In this document: positions 43,601 through 53,159 of the stretch, piece by piece
How the letters are laid out: every line of letters begins with the position of its first letter
Position numbering within the stretch: the stretch's first letter is position 1
Position numbers and translations under genes: made by a program
From: JACQXM01 sp964569425
Lineage (GTDB): Bacteria; Planctomycetota; Phycisphaerae; UBA1845
DNA length: 54,697 bases
Direction: 5' to 3'
Assembly (NCBI GenBank): GCA_964569425.1
Contig: CAZMVD010000016.1
Location: forward strand, 1 to 54,697
The notes under the pieces: generated by a model
Told to the model about the DNA's origin: nothing
The model's database searches: none
Seen by the model: the letters and a program-made list of their open reading frames with translations, nothing else

Positions 43601-45935
43601 AGTCCGGCTCGCAGGCATCGGGGATTTCATTGCCGTTGCAGTCCGCGGCCGTCCCCGCCGCGATGGCGCAACTGTCCGTCACGCCGTCTCCGTCGCAATC
43701 CGGCTCGCAAACGTCCAGCAATCCGTTGCCCGTACAGTCCCGCGACGGATCGGCCGCGATCTCCAGCGCATCGTCGATGCCGTTTCCGTCGCAGTCGTTC
43801 TCCCAACCGGCCGACGACAGCAGCGCAAAGCCCTGCGGCCCCTCGGGCACGCGATAGCCGTGCACGCGCACCAGCCACAGCCCCGGGTGCGGTTGGCGCA
43901 CGACGACCTGCTCGACGTTGTTGACGTGGTCCGCGCGGTTCTGCCCAGCCGGCCGCCCCGGCCGCGCGGGGTCCAGCGTCCAGGGAAAATGCCGGGCTCC
44001 CGCTGGATCAAACACCAGCAGCTCCAGGTCGTTTACCAGGGCCGGCGCCGTATTGGGCACGCCGGGTGCGTCATCCCACACCAGGGTGAGCTTGAGCTCC
44101 GGCATTCCCGGCCATACGCGCACGAATCGAGACCATGCCTGTGCGTGCCCCACGGTTGCGTCTGCCACCTGCCCGGCGCGCAGCGCATCCACCGCACCCT
44201 GCGCCCGCAACACGCCGAATCCGAATTCATAATCCGGCCCCGGCCGCCCGCGATCGTCCGCGGCGTGCAGCAGCAGTGCCTTGACGATGGCACTTGCCGG
44301 CCCCATTTCCACCCCGATCGGGGGAGGCTCGGCGGTCTGCGTGTCGACGATTCGGTTCTCGATGTTTTCCCGCCACGCCTGAATGACCAGGGCCGCGGCG
44401 CCCGCCACCGTCGGCGCCGCCATCGACGTGCCGCACTGCGCCACGTATCCGCCCGCGGGCGCGCACGACGTGACGCCGTAATCGTCGCCCGCTTCGCACC
44501 CCGGCGCCGCCAGGTCCGGCTTGATCCGCCCGTCGTCCGTCGGCCCCCAACTGCTGAACGGCGTCATCGACTCGTCGTTCGCATTGACTGCGCCCACCAC
44601 GATCGCGTTCTTGGCGCCCGACGGCGGCGCCACCGACCGGAACCCCTCCGCCGTGTGCACCCCCTCCACGCGGCAGCGATCGCACCCCCGCTCGTTGCCC
44701 GCCGACCACACGATCGGCAGGCTGCACCCCAGCGACCCGCGGGCGATCGCATCGATCAGCGCCGAGGCCACGCCGTAGTCGCCGGTGATCGTGCAGTCGA
44801 AGCCGTTGGCGCACACGTTGGTGCCGATGGAATTGCTCGCCACATCGACGCTGAACAGATTGGCGCCTCGATCGTAGTCCGACTCCAGGTCGCCGGGATC
44901 GGCGTAGAATGGAATGTTGGTGCCGTCGAAGGTCACCTGGAAGGAGAACGACTCCAGCCGGACTCCCGGCGCCATCCCCCGAAACCGCCCGCCGCTCGCC
45001 AGTCCCGCGCCGCCCACCGTTCCGGCCACGTGGGTGGCGTGAAGGTCCGGCGGCACCGCGTCGTGCTGCGTAGCCCGTCCGCCGAAATCCGCGTGGGTTA
45101 CGTCCACCCCGGCGGCGTCGTACACCAGCACCGCGACCCCCGCGCCGTCCAGCCCGTACATCGGATCCACCTGCAACGTCTCGATCTGCGTGACGTGGCG
45201 GTTGGCGTCGTTGACTTCGCTGAACCGCGGCAGCGCCGGCTCGATCCACAGTACCGCGTCCTCGTCCGCCAGCGCCGCGACGCGCGACAGCGGGATTTCA
45301 ATCACCATTCCCGGCAGCGACCGCAGCACCGATTTCACGACGGCCCCGTGCCGCTGCACCGATGCCGCGCCATCCGTGGCCGCCGATTCGTCGTCGTGAA
45401 ACAGCACGTACGCGCCGATGACCGGCGCATGGTTGTTCCGCCGCACTTCGCCCGCGCCCGGCGGCCCGTCCGGCACCACCTCCGCCCAGCGCGGCACACG
45501 GCCATTGTGGAACACGGGGTGCAGTTTCCATTCCGGCCGCCAGGCCGAAACGACTTTCAGCGGCGCGGCGCGCGCTGCTGCTGTTGAATCCACGTTAGCG
45601 CGCAGCGCCGCTGCGTAGGCGTTCGCCCCAAGCCAGCGCAGCACGCGGAGGCCGTTGCGCTCCAGCGCCGCGCGCTGCTGGTCATCGATCACCGCATCAA
45701 ACTGTACAACGACGTGCCGAACCGCCGCGCCGCCCACGCGCTCCGGTGCGCCCGCGCCCTGCGCGATCGGCGACGCGATTGCCTCATCCGCCACGGAGCG
45801 CGACGGGGCAACCGTTTCCGGCCCCGACCGCCAAGCAATCTCCCGGCTCTGTGCCCGTAGCGCGCCCACGCCGAGGCAGATCATCAGCGCGGAAACGCCA
45901 AGGCTACATCGAGATTTGCAGGATGGTCGAACCAC
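37657..45935 (-). CDS. Giant secreted subtilisin-like serine protease with calcium-loop repeats, beta-helix and dockerin-like tail (interrupted by an assembly gap)
   Basis: Very large extracellular protein, about 2,750 residues if the gap is bridged. The N-terminus has a short signal-like region (ICLGVGALRAQS). The S8 protease has Asp in VYDAAGVDVTHADFGG (about 270), His in HATHVAGTVGG (about 297) and Ser in CGTSMAAPTVAG (about 500). After this come a beta-sandwich, about 40 DCNGNGVPDECD-type repeats in three blocks (I count 12 before the gap and 28 after), a right-handed beta-helix after the first block (IQAGIDAALPGDVVVVAPGTY), Cys-rich segments, a beta-sandwich, the gap, then the same order again ending in a second beta-helix (VQAALNAAQPGDTVLVAPGTY). 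The C-terminus is dockerin-like (DVDGDGVSTARDILKLVDAL, DVDRSGATNSQDLLRLIDLL). The frame changes across the ten N, but protein homology between the two halves shows one continuous gene. GTG 45935 is the best start I can see. Confidence 0.87.
41376..41385. other. Assembly gap (ten N)
   Basis: Ten unknown bases inside the giant protease gene. Before the gap the frame reads ...GTFTVGPRAGGG; after it the same protein continues in another frame as LDGQGNPLGPVHLSPV. Restoring the frame needs a gap of 2 modulo 3 bases, so the true length is not ten. Confidence 0.97.
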
Positions 45936-46039
45936 CGGAGGTAGGTGTTTCCCAAGTGCCGGAGGGCTTCAATCGGATGTCTCGCCCCCCAGCGCGCTCT
46001 TTCGCAATCCGCTAATCACTATTCCCATTTCCATGTCCG

Positions 46040-48400
46040 CTACGGCCCGTTCAATTGCATGGCCAGCGCTGCCGCGTCGGCCAGGTCCACGTCGCCATCC
46101 GAGTCGGCGTCCAGGGCCGCACAACACCCGCTCAGCAGCACCGGCCCTGAACCGGTGAAACAGGTCTGGAAATAGGCGAAGTCCACCAGGTCCTTTCGTG
46201 CATCCGTCAATCGGCACACGTCGGACGCTCCGTCGGACCGCGCACAAGTCATGCCCGCCGTGCGAATTCGCAATCCCCAGCTTACGAGCGAACCGGTATC
46301 GCCCTGCGCATGGTCGGCCACCTTTAACATCCAGGTGCCGATCATGTCCTGCCCGTTCAAAGCGGCGAGCGCCCCGGAAAACGGCGCAAATGTTCCCGTG
46401 ACGCGCGGCCCGCCGCTGTTGAACGTTTCGATCGAGACCGCAGCGGCGTCGTCCAGCACCACGTCGAACCCGTTATTGTCGAAACCAAACGAACTCGCCG
46501 GGTTACCCGGCCGATCGATCACTCGCACGGTCACCCCGCCATGCGAAAGTTCCGCCAGGATATCCCCATTCCAGGTGTGGTCGATCCGCAACACGACGTC
46601 CACGTCGAGGATCGTCCCCAGTTCCGCGATGGCCATGCTGCGCGTAACGCCCGTAATCGAGTTGTCCGGAATTGCTACCGGCAGGCCCGACGACGCGGGA
46701 TAGAACGACCCAGCACTTTCCCCGCCCACGCCCCCGAAGTGCAGGTCCAGCGTGTAGGTGTTCCGCGTGTTGTCGTACAGGTACACGTGAACGTAGTACC
46801 GCCCGCCGGTGGGGGTGCCCGCGATCGCCAGGCTCTCCCCGCTGCGCACTCCGTCGGACACGGCCACCGGCGCCGCTCCGCAATCCTCGTACACTGCGAT
46901 GTCGATGTCGCCGAAACTATGAGTGAACGCAGCCGCCACGTGGAGATCGGCACAGGGAGGCACGTCGATGGCGTACCAGTCCGAGTCGGCCCACTTGACG
47001 ATGCGGTTCGCCAGTCTCCCGGTCCCGATCAGCGCCGCCGCGGCGCAGGAGTTGTTCGGCTCCAGCGCGTCGTCACTTCCGCCGGACAGCAGGGAGCCAA
47101 ACGTCGCGAAGCCGGTGGAGAACTTGCCGAAATCGTCATAGGTAACCGACTGGCAACTGCTCGGCCCGCCGGAGAGCTGCCCGTAAAGCTGCTGGGTGTC
47201 GCTCCGCCAGATGCCTGCGCCGCTCGATCCGGGTTCGGTCGGCCCGTCCGTCCAGACGACGCGCCAGAAATCGCCTACGGAGGCATCCCGGTTGCCGAAG
47301 CTGATCCGCTTGAATTCCCCCTTTGGGTGGTGAATGCACGCCGACGGCGCCCCCGCCGGAATAGCACCGGCCGTCCAGCCGCTCCAGAACACGTTGGCCG
47401 GCAGCGTGCCCCGAACCATCAACAGCGAGGAATCCGCAAAGAAGTCAAACGCCAGCAATTCCGCAAACGGTGACTGCGGCACGCTGATGAGCTGCGGAAT
47501 CGCCCCGTTGCAACTGCTTGACTGATACAGCCAGTACGCGACGAACGTGTTCGCCGCCGCCTGCGATCCGATGCAGTGGTTGGCCGTCAGGAGGTAGGGC
47601 GTCAGGTCACCGTTCAGACTGTTCAGAAGCTGCCCGGTACACACAACGCCCTGACCGCCGTCGATCAACTGTATTCGCGCTACCGCATTGCGCAGCGGGT
47701 GCCATTCCGGGTAACAGGAGACATCGTTGTGGCACGTCCCTGCCAGCGGCGACGGCGCCTCTTCCGCCAGGAAATCCCGGTACAAGTGGAGCACCCCGGC
47801 CAACGCAAACGACGGGACTCCCACGCCCCCTTCGCCCGCCGGCGCCACGTAGGCCGCCACCACCGCCTCGCCCGGCAGTATGGTCGTCCAGAACTCCCCG
47901 TTCTCCAGCGGACCGCGCCCTGTAAACGGGCCGTCCACCATGAGCGCTTCACCTGCGCTCCACACCTCCAGCCGTCCTCCGTCCGGCAGGTTTACGTCCG
48001 TGAAATGAACGCGCAGCCCCACCGCTCCTTCGCTGCGGATGCCCAGCGTCCACATCGTGCCTACGCCGGGCACCGCCTGCCATTGTCCGGCCGCCTCGTC
48101 GCCGGCGAAGTCGCGCACGACCCCCACGCGCAGCCGCTTTTCGGTTCCGGCATTGGCCTCGTCCTCCGCGCGCAGGGCCGCATGATCCAGCGCCTCCAGC
48201 CGCAACTCCAACGCAGCGCCGATCAGGTCCGCCAGCGCCGGCTCCACCGCCGCCAGTGGTGACGCCTTGACCCGTGCGGGGCGCACGTCGCTCTGGCCGA
48301 ACGCCTCCGGCGCCTGTGCCGCGGCGTTCGTGGCCCAACCACCGACCACTGCCGTTGCGCAGCCGATCCCCAGTAATGTGCCCACCAGTCGCCTTGACAT
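46040..48400 (-). CDS. Secreted trypsin-like serine protease with PPC and P-domains and dockerin-like tail
   Basis: Extracellular protease of 786 residues. Signal peptide (LVGTLLGIGCATAVVGG..ATNAAAQ), a propeptide with LRVHFTDVNLPDGGRLEVWS, then the trypsin-like core: His in LLTANHCIG (about 273), Asp in ADSSLLMV (about 321), Ser in TEPGSSGAGIW (about 391). A pre-peptidase C-terminal (PPC) domain (SDWYAIDVPPCADLHVAAAF) and a proprotein-convertase P-domain (RIDHTWNGDILAELSHGG, GQDMIGTWMLKVADHAQGDT) follow. The C-terminus has FQTCFTGSG and DADSDGDVDLADAAALAMQL, a dockerin-like tail. The ATG 48400 has GGAAG upstream. Lies 104 bases from the giant protease gene. Confidence 0.92.
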   Translation of the reverse strand: MSRRLVGTLLGIGCATAVVGGWATNAAAQAPEAFGQSDVRPARVKASPLAAVEPALADLIGAALELRLEALDHAALRAEDEANAGTEKRLRVGVVRDFAGDEAAGQWQAVPGVGTMWTLGIRSEGAVGLRVHFTDVNLPDGGRLEVWSAGEALMVDGPFTGRGPLENGEFWTTILPGEAVVAAYVAPAGEGGVGVPSFALAGVLHLYRDFLAEEAPSPLAGTCHNDVSCYPEWHPLRNAVARIQLIDGGQGVVCTGQLLNSLNGDLTPYLLTANHCIGSQAAANTFVAYWLYQSSSCNGAIPQLISVPQSPFAELLAFDFFADSSLLMVRGTLPANVFWSGWTAGAIPAGAPSACIHHPKGEFKRISFGNRDASVGDFWRVVWTDGPTEPGSSGAGIWRSDTQQLYGQLSGGPSSCQSVTYDDFGKFSTGFATFGSLLSGGSDDALEPNNSCAAAALIGTGRLANRIVKWADSDWYAIDVPPCADLHVAAAFTHSFGDIDIAVYEDCGAAPVAVSDGVRSGESLAIAGTPTGGRYYVHVYLYDNTRNTYTLDLHFGGVGGESAGSFYPASSGLPVAIPDNSITGVTRSMAIAELGTILDVDVVLRIDHTWNGDILAELSHGGVTVRVIDRPGNPASSFGFDNNGFDVVLDDAAAVSIETFNSGGPRVTGTFAPFSGALAALNGQDMIGTWMLKVADHAQGDTGSLVSWGLRIRTAGMTCARSDGASDVCRLTDARKDLVDFAYFQTCFTGSGPVLLSGCCAALDADSDGDVDLADAAALAMQLNGP

Positions 48401-48556
48401 GCCAGCGCTTCCTTTCCCCTTACGTCGAATCGCACCGCGCGCATTGTGGCCGCGCCGCTCTATTCTACGTAGCCGCGCTTCGAAAATCTGCGCGTTGTTG
48501 AATTGGCGTCCGATAAAAGACGGATTTCCGTGGCGGCCCATGGTGTGGTCGGCGTG

Positions 48557-49909
48557 TCAGGCCAGCGACTTGACCAACGAGGCGAAGTGCGTCCCCCGCT
48601 GTTCAAAGTTGGCATAGCGGTCAAAACTCGGGGCACCCGGCGAAAAGAGCACCACGTCTCCCGCGCGCGCCGCCGCCCGTGCCGCCGACACCGCGTCCGC
48701 CAGGTCCGCCGCGATACGTACCTCCCCAAGACCCTGCGTGCGCAGCGCCGCCGCCCAATCCTCCGCGTTCTCCCCCGTCAGCACCACGAAGTGACAACGA
48801 CTCGACACTATTGCGGTCCATGCATCCAGGCTCACCTCTCGCCGCTGTCCGCCGGCGATCAGCACGATGGGCTTTTCGAGCGCCTCGATCGCCTGCACCG
48901 CGGCCGAGGGCGCCGTCGACTTCGAATCGTTCACGTAATCCACACCGCCGAGGCTTCCCACCAGCTCCAGCCGGTGCGGCAGACCGCGAAACCGCGCCAA
49001 CGCCTCCAGGGCGCACGGCTCCTCCAGCCCGAGGTGCCGCGCCGTGGTCAACGCACACGCGGCGTTCCGCCGATTGTGCGCGCCTGGCACCGGCAGCGCC
49101 ACCGTCGATTCCAGCGGCGTCACCGCGATGCGCCGTGCGTCTGCGCCCCGCAGACGATTTGCCAACGTGGCCTCGGCCGGTGCGTCCAGCGCGCCGGTGA
49201 TCACGGGCTGGCCGCTCGGCGCCATCGCCACGATGTTCAACTTCGCCGCCAGGTACGCCGCGTACGTTCCGTGACGATCCAGATGGTGCGGCGTGAGATT
49301 GGTCAGTACGGCCACATGCGGCGTCCAGCCGATTCGCGGCACGTCCTCGAGTTGGGCGTTGGACAGTTCGAGCACGACCGCGTCTTCGGGAGCGATGCGG
49401 GGCAGGTCCCCGAGCAGCGAGCGCCCGATGTTGCCCCCCAGATGCACGCCGCGGAAGCGTAATGCTCCCGCCGCCGCACCCGACTCCAGTATGGTCGCGA
49501 GCATGGCACAGGTGGTGCTCTTGCCGAAACTGCCGGTTACGCCGATGACAAATCCCTGGCACCGCGCGCAAAACAGGTTCAACTCGGTGGTCCAGGCAAT
49601 TTTGCGCCGTTCGATTTCGGCAAACAGCGTCGACCGATCCTTGAGCACTGCCGGGTTGACCACGACCAGGTCGGCTCCTGCCAGATCGTCCATCGATTCC
49701 CGGCCGAGTCGCAGGTCGACCGCCAGGTCGGCAATCGCACGCAGCGAATCGACCAGCGAATCCGCTTCGGCCTGGTCGATCACCGTTACTTTGGCACCCG
49801 CCTCGGCCAGCCAGCGCGTGACCCCCACTCCGCCGCCGAAGCGGCCCAGCCCCAGCACCACCACGCGGCGACCGGCGAACTCCTCTCCACTGTGCGGTAT
49901 GGACGGCAT
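48557..49909 (-). CDS. murD: UDP-N-acetylmuramoylalanine--D-glutamate ligase
   Basis: Adds D-glutamate in the cytoplasmic assembly of the peptidoglycan precursor. It has 450 residues. N-terminal GRRVVVLGLGRFGGGVGVTRW Rossmann motif, ATP-binding GVTGSFGKSTTCAML (GxxGKST with Phe in place of Asn), VLELSNAQLEDV, LTNLTPHHLDRHGTYAAY, GAHNRRNAACAL and C-terminal DYVNDSKSTAPSAAVQAIEAL with VLLFSPGAPSFDRYANFEQRG. ATG 49909 chosen; further in-frame codons to 50032 look non-coding. Presence implies a peptidoglycan wall. Other mur genes are not adjacent. Confidence 0.95.
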   Translation of the reverse strand: MPSIPHSGEEFAGRRVVVLGLGRFGGGVGVTRWLAEAGAKVTVIDQAEADSLVDSLRAIADLAVDLRLGRESMDDLAGADLVVVNPAVLKDRSTLFAEIERRKIAWTTELNLFCARCQGFVIGVTGSFGKSTTCAMLATILESGAAAGALRFRGVHLGGNIGRSLLGDLPRIAPEDAVVLELSNAQLEDVPRIGWTPHVAVLTNLTPHHLDRHGTYAAYLAAKLNIVAMAPSGQPVITGALDAPAEATLANRLRGADARRIAVTPLESTVALPVPGAHNRRNAACALTTARHLGLEEPCALEALARFRGLPHRLELVGSLGGVDYVNDSKSTAPSAAVQAIEALEKPIVLIAGGQRREVSLDAWTAIVSSRCHFVVLTGENAEDWAAALRTQGLGEVRIAADLADAVSAARAAARAGDVVLFSPGAPSFDRYANFEQRGTHFASLVKSLA

Positions 49910-50112
49910 CGATGGTTTCCCGGGTTTGCTTCCTGCACGCGCCGCGCCAGGCCACCCGGCCGGCGCCCCACCCACGATCGTATCCGGCCATTCTCCGGAA
50001 AGTCCGCCCGGCTCACAACGTTTCCGGCGCAATCCTCGCGCTCTTCACCCGCCGCCTTGGCCCAATTAGAATCCCACCCGGATGACAGAATTGAACCCGG
50101 AGGACAGAGCCC

Positions 50113-50679
50113 ATGCCAGCCGCCGCCATTGAGAAAGACAGCGTTGCCAAGATGAGCAAGGCCGTGGAGTACCTGAAGCAGGAAGTCCGCGGGGTTCGCA
50201 CCGGCCGTGCGCACGCGGGTCTTGTCGAGCACCTCAAGATTGAAGTTTCTTCCTACGGCAGCAGCATGGAGCTGCGGGAACTGGCGACCATCAGCGTGCC
50301 CGAGCCGTCCACGCTGCTGGTCAAGCCTTTCGACCCCGGAACGCTCAAGGATATTGAGAAGGGCCTGCAAACCTCCAGCCTGGGGATTACCCCGATGAGC
50401 GACGGCAAGGCGATCCGCCTGCCCATTCCGCCGCTCTCCGGCGAGCGTCGCCAGCAGTTGGTGCAGCAGGTAAAGAAGATGGCGGAGGCACAGAAGATCG
50501 CGGTTCGCAACGTGCGGCGCGACGCCAACAAGGCGGCCGACACCGCGGAGAAGGAGAAGGCCCTCAGCGAGGACGCCGCCAAGGACGTCAAGGACCGCAT
50601 TCAGAAACTGACCAAGAAGTACGAGGACGAAATCGACGCCGTCGTCGCCGCCAAGACCAAGGAGATTGAAGAGGTATAA
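50113..50679 (+). CDS. frr: Ribosome recycling factor
   Basis: Splits post-termination ribosomes together with EF-G. It has 188 residues, family length, with the three-helix bundle marks VRTGRAHAGLVEHLKIE, the LATISVPEPSTLLVKPFDP hinge and LGITPMSDGKAIRLPIPPLSGERRQQLV. The C-terminal helix is Lys/Glu/Asp-rich. Ribosome binding site GGAGGACAG lies seven bases or so before the ATG. It is convergent with the secreted protease gene at 50709 and divergent from murD. Confidence 0.97.
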   Translation: MPAAAIEKDSVAKMSKAVEYLKQEVRGVRTGRAHAGLVEHLKIEVSSYGSSMELRELATISVPEPSTLLVKPFDPGTLKDIEKGLQTSSLGITPMSDGKAIRLPIPPLSGERRQQLVQQVKKMAEAQKIAVRNVRRDANKAADTAEKEKALSEDAAKDVKDRIQKLTKKYEDEIDAVVAAKTKEIEEV

Positions 50680-50708
50680 CCGCGCCGCGACGGCGACTGT
50701 TCACTTCA

Positions 50709-52214
50709 TCAGTTCCCGATCGTTACCGTTCCTACCGGGGCCTCGAGGCGCATGGCCTTTCCGTTGGCGCCAAGGGTTACGGCGTTTCCGGCCGCGGCGG
50801 GGTAAGAGCCGCGCACGATGCTTACCACGCCGCCGTCGGGCACCTGGGCCGCGGCCTGGGCGATGTTGGCATGGGGGGTGAAGACGGTGCCCAGGCACAA
50901 CGGAAAGCAGGTGGACACGGCGTCGGCGTAAATGGTGTTTACGCCGGGAAAGTCGTTCACGAACTGTTGCAAAGTCGTCTGGCGGAAGGAGGTGCCGGCG
51001 TTGGCGCCGCCGCCGGCGGTGCAGCCGCCGTTGGTGTGGATGCCGACGGCGCGTGAGCCGAAGATGACGGGGCTGCCCGAGTTGGCGGGCATGGTATCCA
51101 CGGCGTAGTCCATCCGCCGGCGGACGCCGCTTTCGGAGTAGCCGGAGAAGGAGCCGGTGGCGGTCTGGAGTGTCAGGTTGTTGGCATTGCAGTTGTTTTC
51201 GCAGTTGCCGTCGCCGTCGGAATCGCAGCAGGCCGCGCCGACGCCGCCGGTGCCCGCGGGCGTGTTGTCCACACCGTAGCCGGTGACGCGGACGGTCTGG
51301 CCGTTGTCGGGGACGGAAGTGCTGAGGCGGTAGAATGCGTTTTGCGCGATGTGCGCCCGCAGCCCGGTGTTGCTGTTGCGTCCCAGGGTGAAGATGCACC
51401 AGTCGACGCCGACGGAGGTGGTGTTGGCGTTGGAGCCGGGAAACTGCCACGCCACGTAGGCCGTGGAAACCGGATACTGATTATCCGGATTCGGCGCTAC
51501 CGGCACTCCGTTGGCGGAAGACGCGGGGACGTTGAAGCCGACGACGCCGTTGACGAAGCCGTTTTCCAACATGCCGTCGGGCAGCAGCGGGCCGTTTCCG
51601 TCCGGTTCGCGGTCCACGCAGTGCCCCGCGGTCAGCACGCCGCCGTTGGAAATCAGCCAGGCGGTGCACCCGCCGAGCAGGAAGAGCCGGCCGACCGCCG
51701 CATCGCCCGACGCGGTGCGGTTGTCGCCGCCGCAGAGTGAGGCGATGCCGTCGCCCCCGGTCGGCGCTTCGACGATTTCCCCTCCTGCGTCGGGGTCTCC
51801 GACGGTGAGTTCGTCGATGGTTACATAGACGCCGGTGTCTCCGGGGGCGACGTAGAGTGTCACCTCCACGGCATCGCCATTGAAAAACGCACTGGCGAAG
51901 TTCCACTCCGGGAGCATCTCCGCGTCGAGCCGCTGCCATCCGTCGTCCGCCAGGGATTGGACGGTCACGTAGCTGCCGGCACCCAGCTCAGAGGCGCCGA
52001 AGTGCACCCGCAACCACAACGCCCCGGGCACCTCGATCGTTTCACGGTAGGCCGCCACGACCTCTTCCGCGCCGGCGTCGTGCGTGCCGCTGTCCAGCGC
52101 GTACGCTTCGGCATGGTGGGGAAGAACTTGCGGCTGCGGCGTCGCCACCGCCACCAAACCGGGGCTCGCCAGGAGCCACATGACGGCAACGCCCAATCGA
52201 CTGGTACAGCCCAT
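50709..52214 (-). CDS. Secreted trypsin-like serine protease
   Basis: Extracellular protease of 501 residues. Signal peptide VAVMWLLASPGLVAVATPQP, a beta-rich pro-domain (YRETIEVPGALWLRVHFG), then His in GGVLTAGHCVD (about 195), Asp in SVGVDWCIFTL and Ser in MPANSGSPVIFG. A Cys-rich loop with DSDGDGNCENNCNANN is inserted in the core. The tail (VFTPHANIAQAAAQVPDGGV then VSIVRGSYP...GTVTIGN) matches the end of the next protease but one (KIQAGNYLENPTLN...GGTVRIGT). ATG 52214 with AGAGG upstream. Confidence 0.9.
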   Translation of the reverse strand: MGCTSRLGVAVMWLLASPGLVAVATPQPQVLPHHAEAYALDSGTHDAGAEEVVAAYRETIEVPGALWLRVHFGASELGAGSYVTVQSLADDGWQRLDAEMLPEWNFASAFFNGDAVEVTLYVAPGDTGVYVTIDELTVGDPDAGGEIVEAPTGGDGIASLCGGDNRTASGDAAVGRLFLLGGCTAWLISNGGVLTAGHCVDREPDGNGPLLPDGMLENGFVNGVVGFNVPASSANGVPVAPNPDNQYPVSTAYVAWQFPGSNANTTSVGVDWCIFTLGRNSNTGLRAHIAQNAFYRLSTSVPDNGQTVRVTGYGVDNTPAGTGGVGAACCDSDGDGNCENNCNANNLTLQTATGSFSGYSESGVRRRMDYAVDTMPANSGSPVIFGSRAVGIHTNGGCTAGGGANAGTSFRQTTLQQFVNDFPGVNTIYADAVSTCFPLCLGTVFTPHANIAQAAAQVPDGGVVSIVRGSYPAAAGNAVTLGANGKAMRLEAPVGTVTIGN

Positions 52215-52299
52215 GGATGGTGCAACCTCTTTCTACTAACCGCCACCCGGCGCGCAGGCCGGGAGCTGGATACACTGATCGATCACCAACGGCAGCAAC

Positions 52300-53100
52300 C
52301 TACGGTGCCGTCGGACAGGCAGGCAGCGTGGCGTTCAGCCACTGGCTGTACACCCCCGCGCCGTTGAGCAGGTCGATTACCCGAAGAATATCCGACGCGT
52401 TCGCCCCCCCGCTGCGATTCGCATCGGTGGCGAACAGCGGGCGGACAAACCCCGGCACGTTGTTCAACGAGTTGATCAACGCCGTGATGTCCGCCGCTGT
52501 GCTGGCGCGGCTGGCGTTTACGTCGCCGGGCAGATAACCCACGCAGGTCCTCTGGCCGCCGGGAACAAAGGTCACGCACGTCCAATGACCGGGCGACAGC
52601 ACCTGGTTGAAGCCGATTACCACGTCGTTGCCCTGCGCCTGCACCACGTTGATGGCCAGGGCGCCGATGGGTCCGGGCGTGACGTCGAGCGAGAAGTCCG
52701 CGGCGGTGAGGGCCGCCGTGGCGCAGGGTCCGGCAAAGCTCACCACTATGCGGTCGATGCCCTGCGCGGGATCCACCGAGCGCACGTCGTGCGGCTGGCG
52801 CGCGTCGATCTCGCAGTTGGGCGGATCAGCGCTGACCATGGTGGTGCACGCCTGCACCGCTCCCGCGCCGCCCACCGCCCAGAAGCCGCCGGTCAGGGCG
52901 TAGCTGCCGCCGGTCACCCGTCCGGCGTCCGGCTGGCCGATGGAGCCCGAAAGGGCGTACGTCCCGCCCGTGCTCTGCAGCGCGCCGCCGCCGTCCACCG
53001 TGTACCAGGAGATTTCAAAAGAGTTCGCGGTGGCGGCGGACAGTGTCAAGACTGCGACACTCGTCGTCAGCGCCAGCCGCTCTTGTTTCATGTTCCACAT
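52300..53100 (-). CDS. Secreted beta-rich protein with dockerin-like tail
   Basis: Exported protein of 266 residues, function unknown. Signal peptide LALTTSVAVLTLSAATANS. The N-terminal domain has the planctomycete pattern ISWYTVDGGGALQSTGGTY...LSGSIGQPDAGRVTGGSY...LTGGFWAVGG. A second beta-domain follows (IDARQPHDVRSVDPAQGIDR, like a segment of the giant protease) and the C-terminus has LPGDVNASRASTAADITALI and DANRSGGANASDILRVIDLL, a dockerin-like pair with degenerate first loop. ATG 53100 with AAGGTGG five bases upstream. Between two protease genes on the same strand. Confidence 0.85.
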   Translation of the reverse strand: MWNMKQERLALTTSVAVLTLSAATANSFEISWYTVDGGGALQSTGGTYALSGSIGQPDAGRVTGGSYALTGGFWAVGGAGAVQACTTMVSADPPNCEIDARQPHDVRSVDPAQGIDRIVVSFAGPCATAALTAADFSLDVTPGPIGALAINVVQAQGNDVVIGFNQVLSPGHWTCVTFVPGGQRTCVGYLPGDVNASRASTAADITALINSLNNVPGFVRPLFATDANRSGGANASDILRVIDLLNGAGVYSQWLNATLPACPTAP

Positions 53101-53159
53101 TGTTGCCACCTTTCATTCTGCAAGCCGTCCCGGGCACTTGGCCGCGGCGGCGCTGCCCA

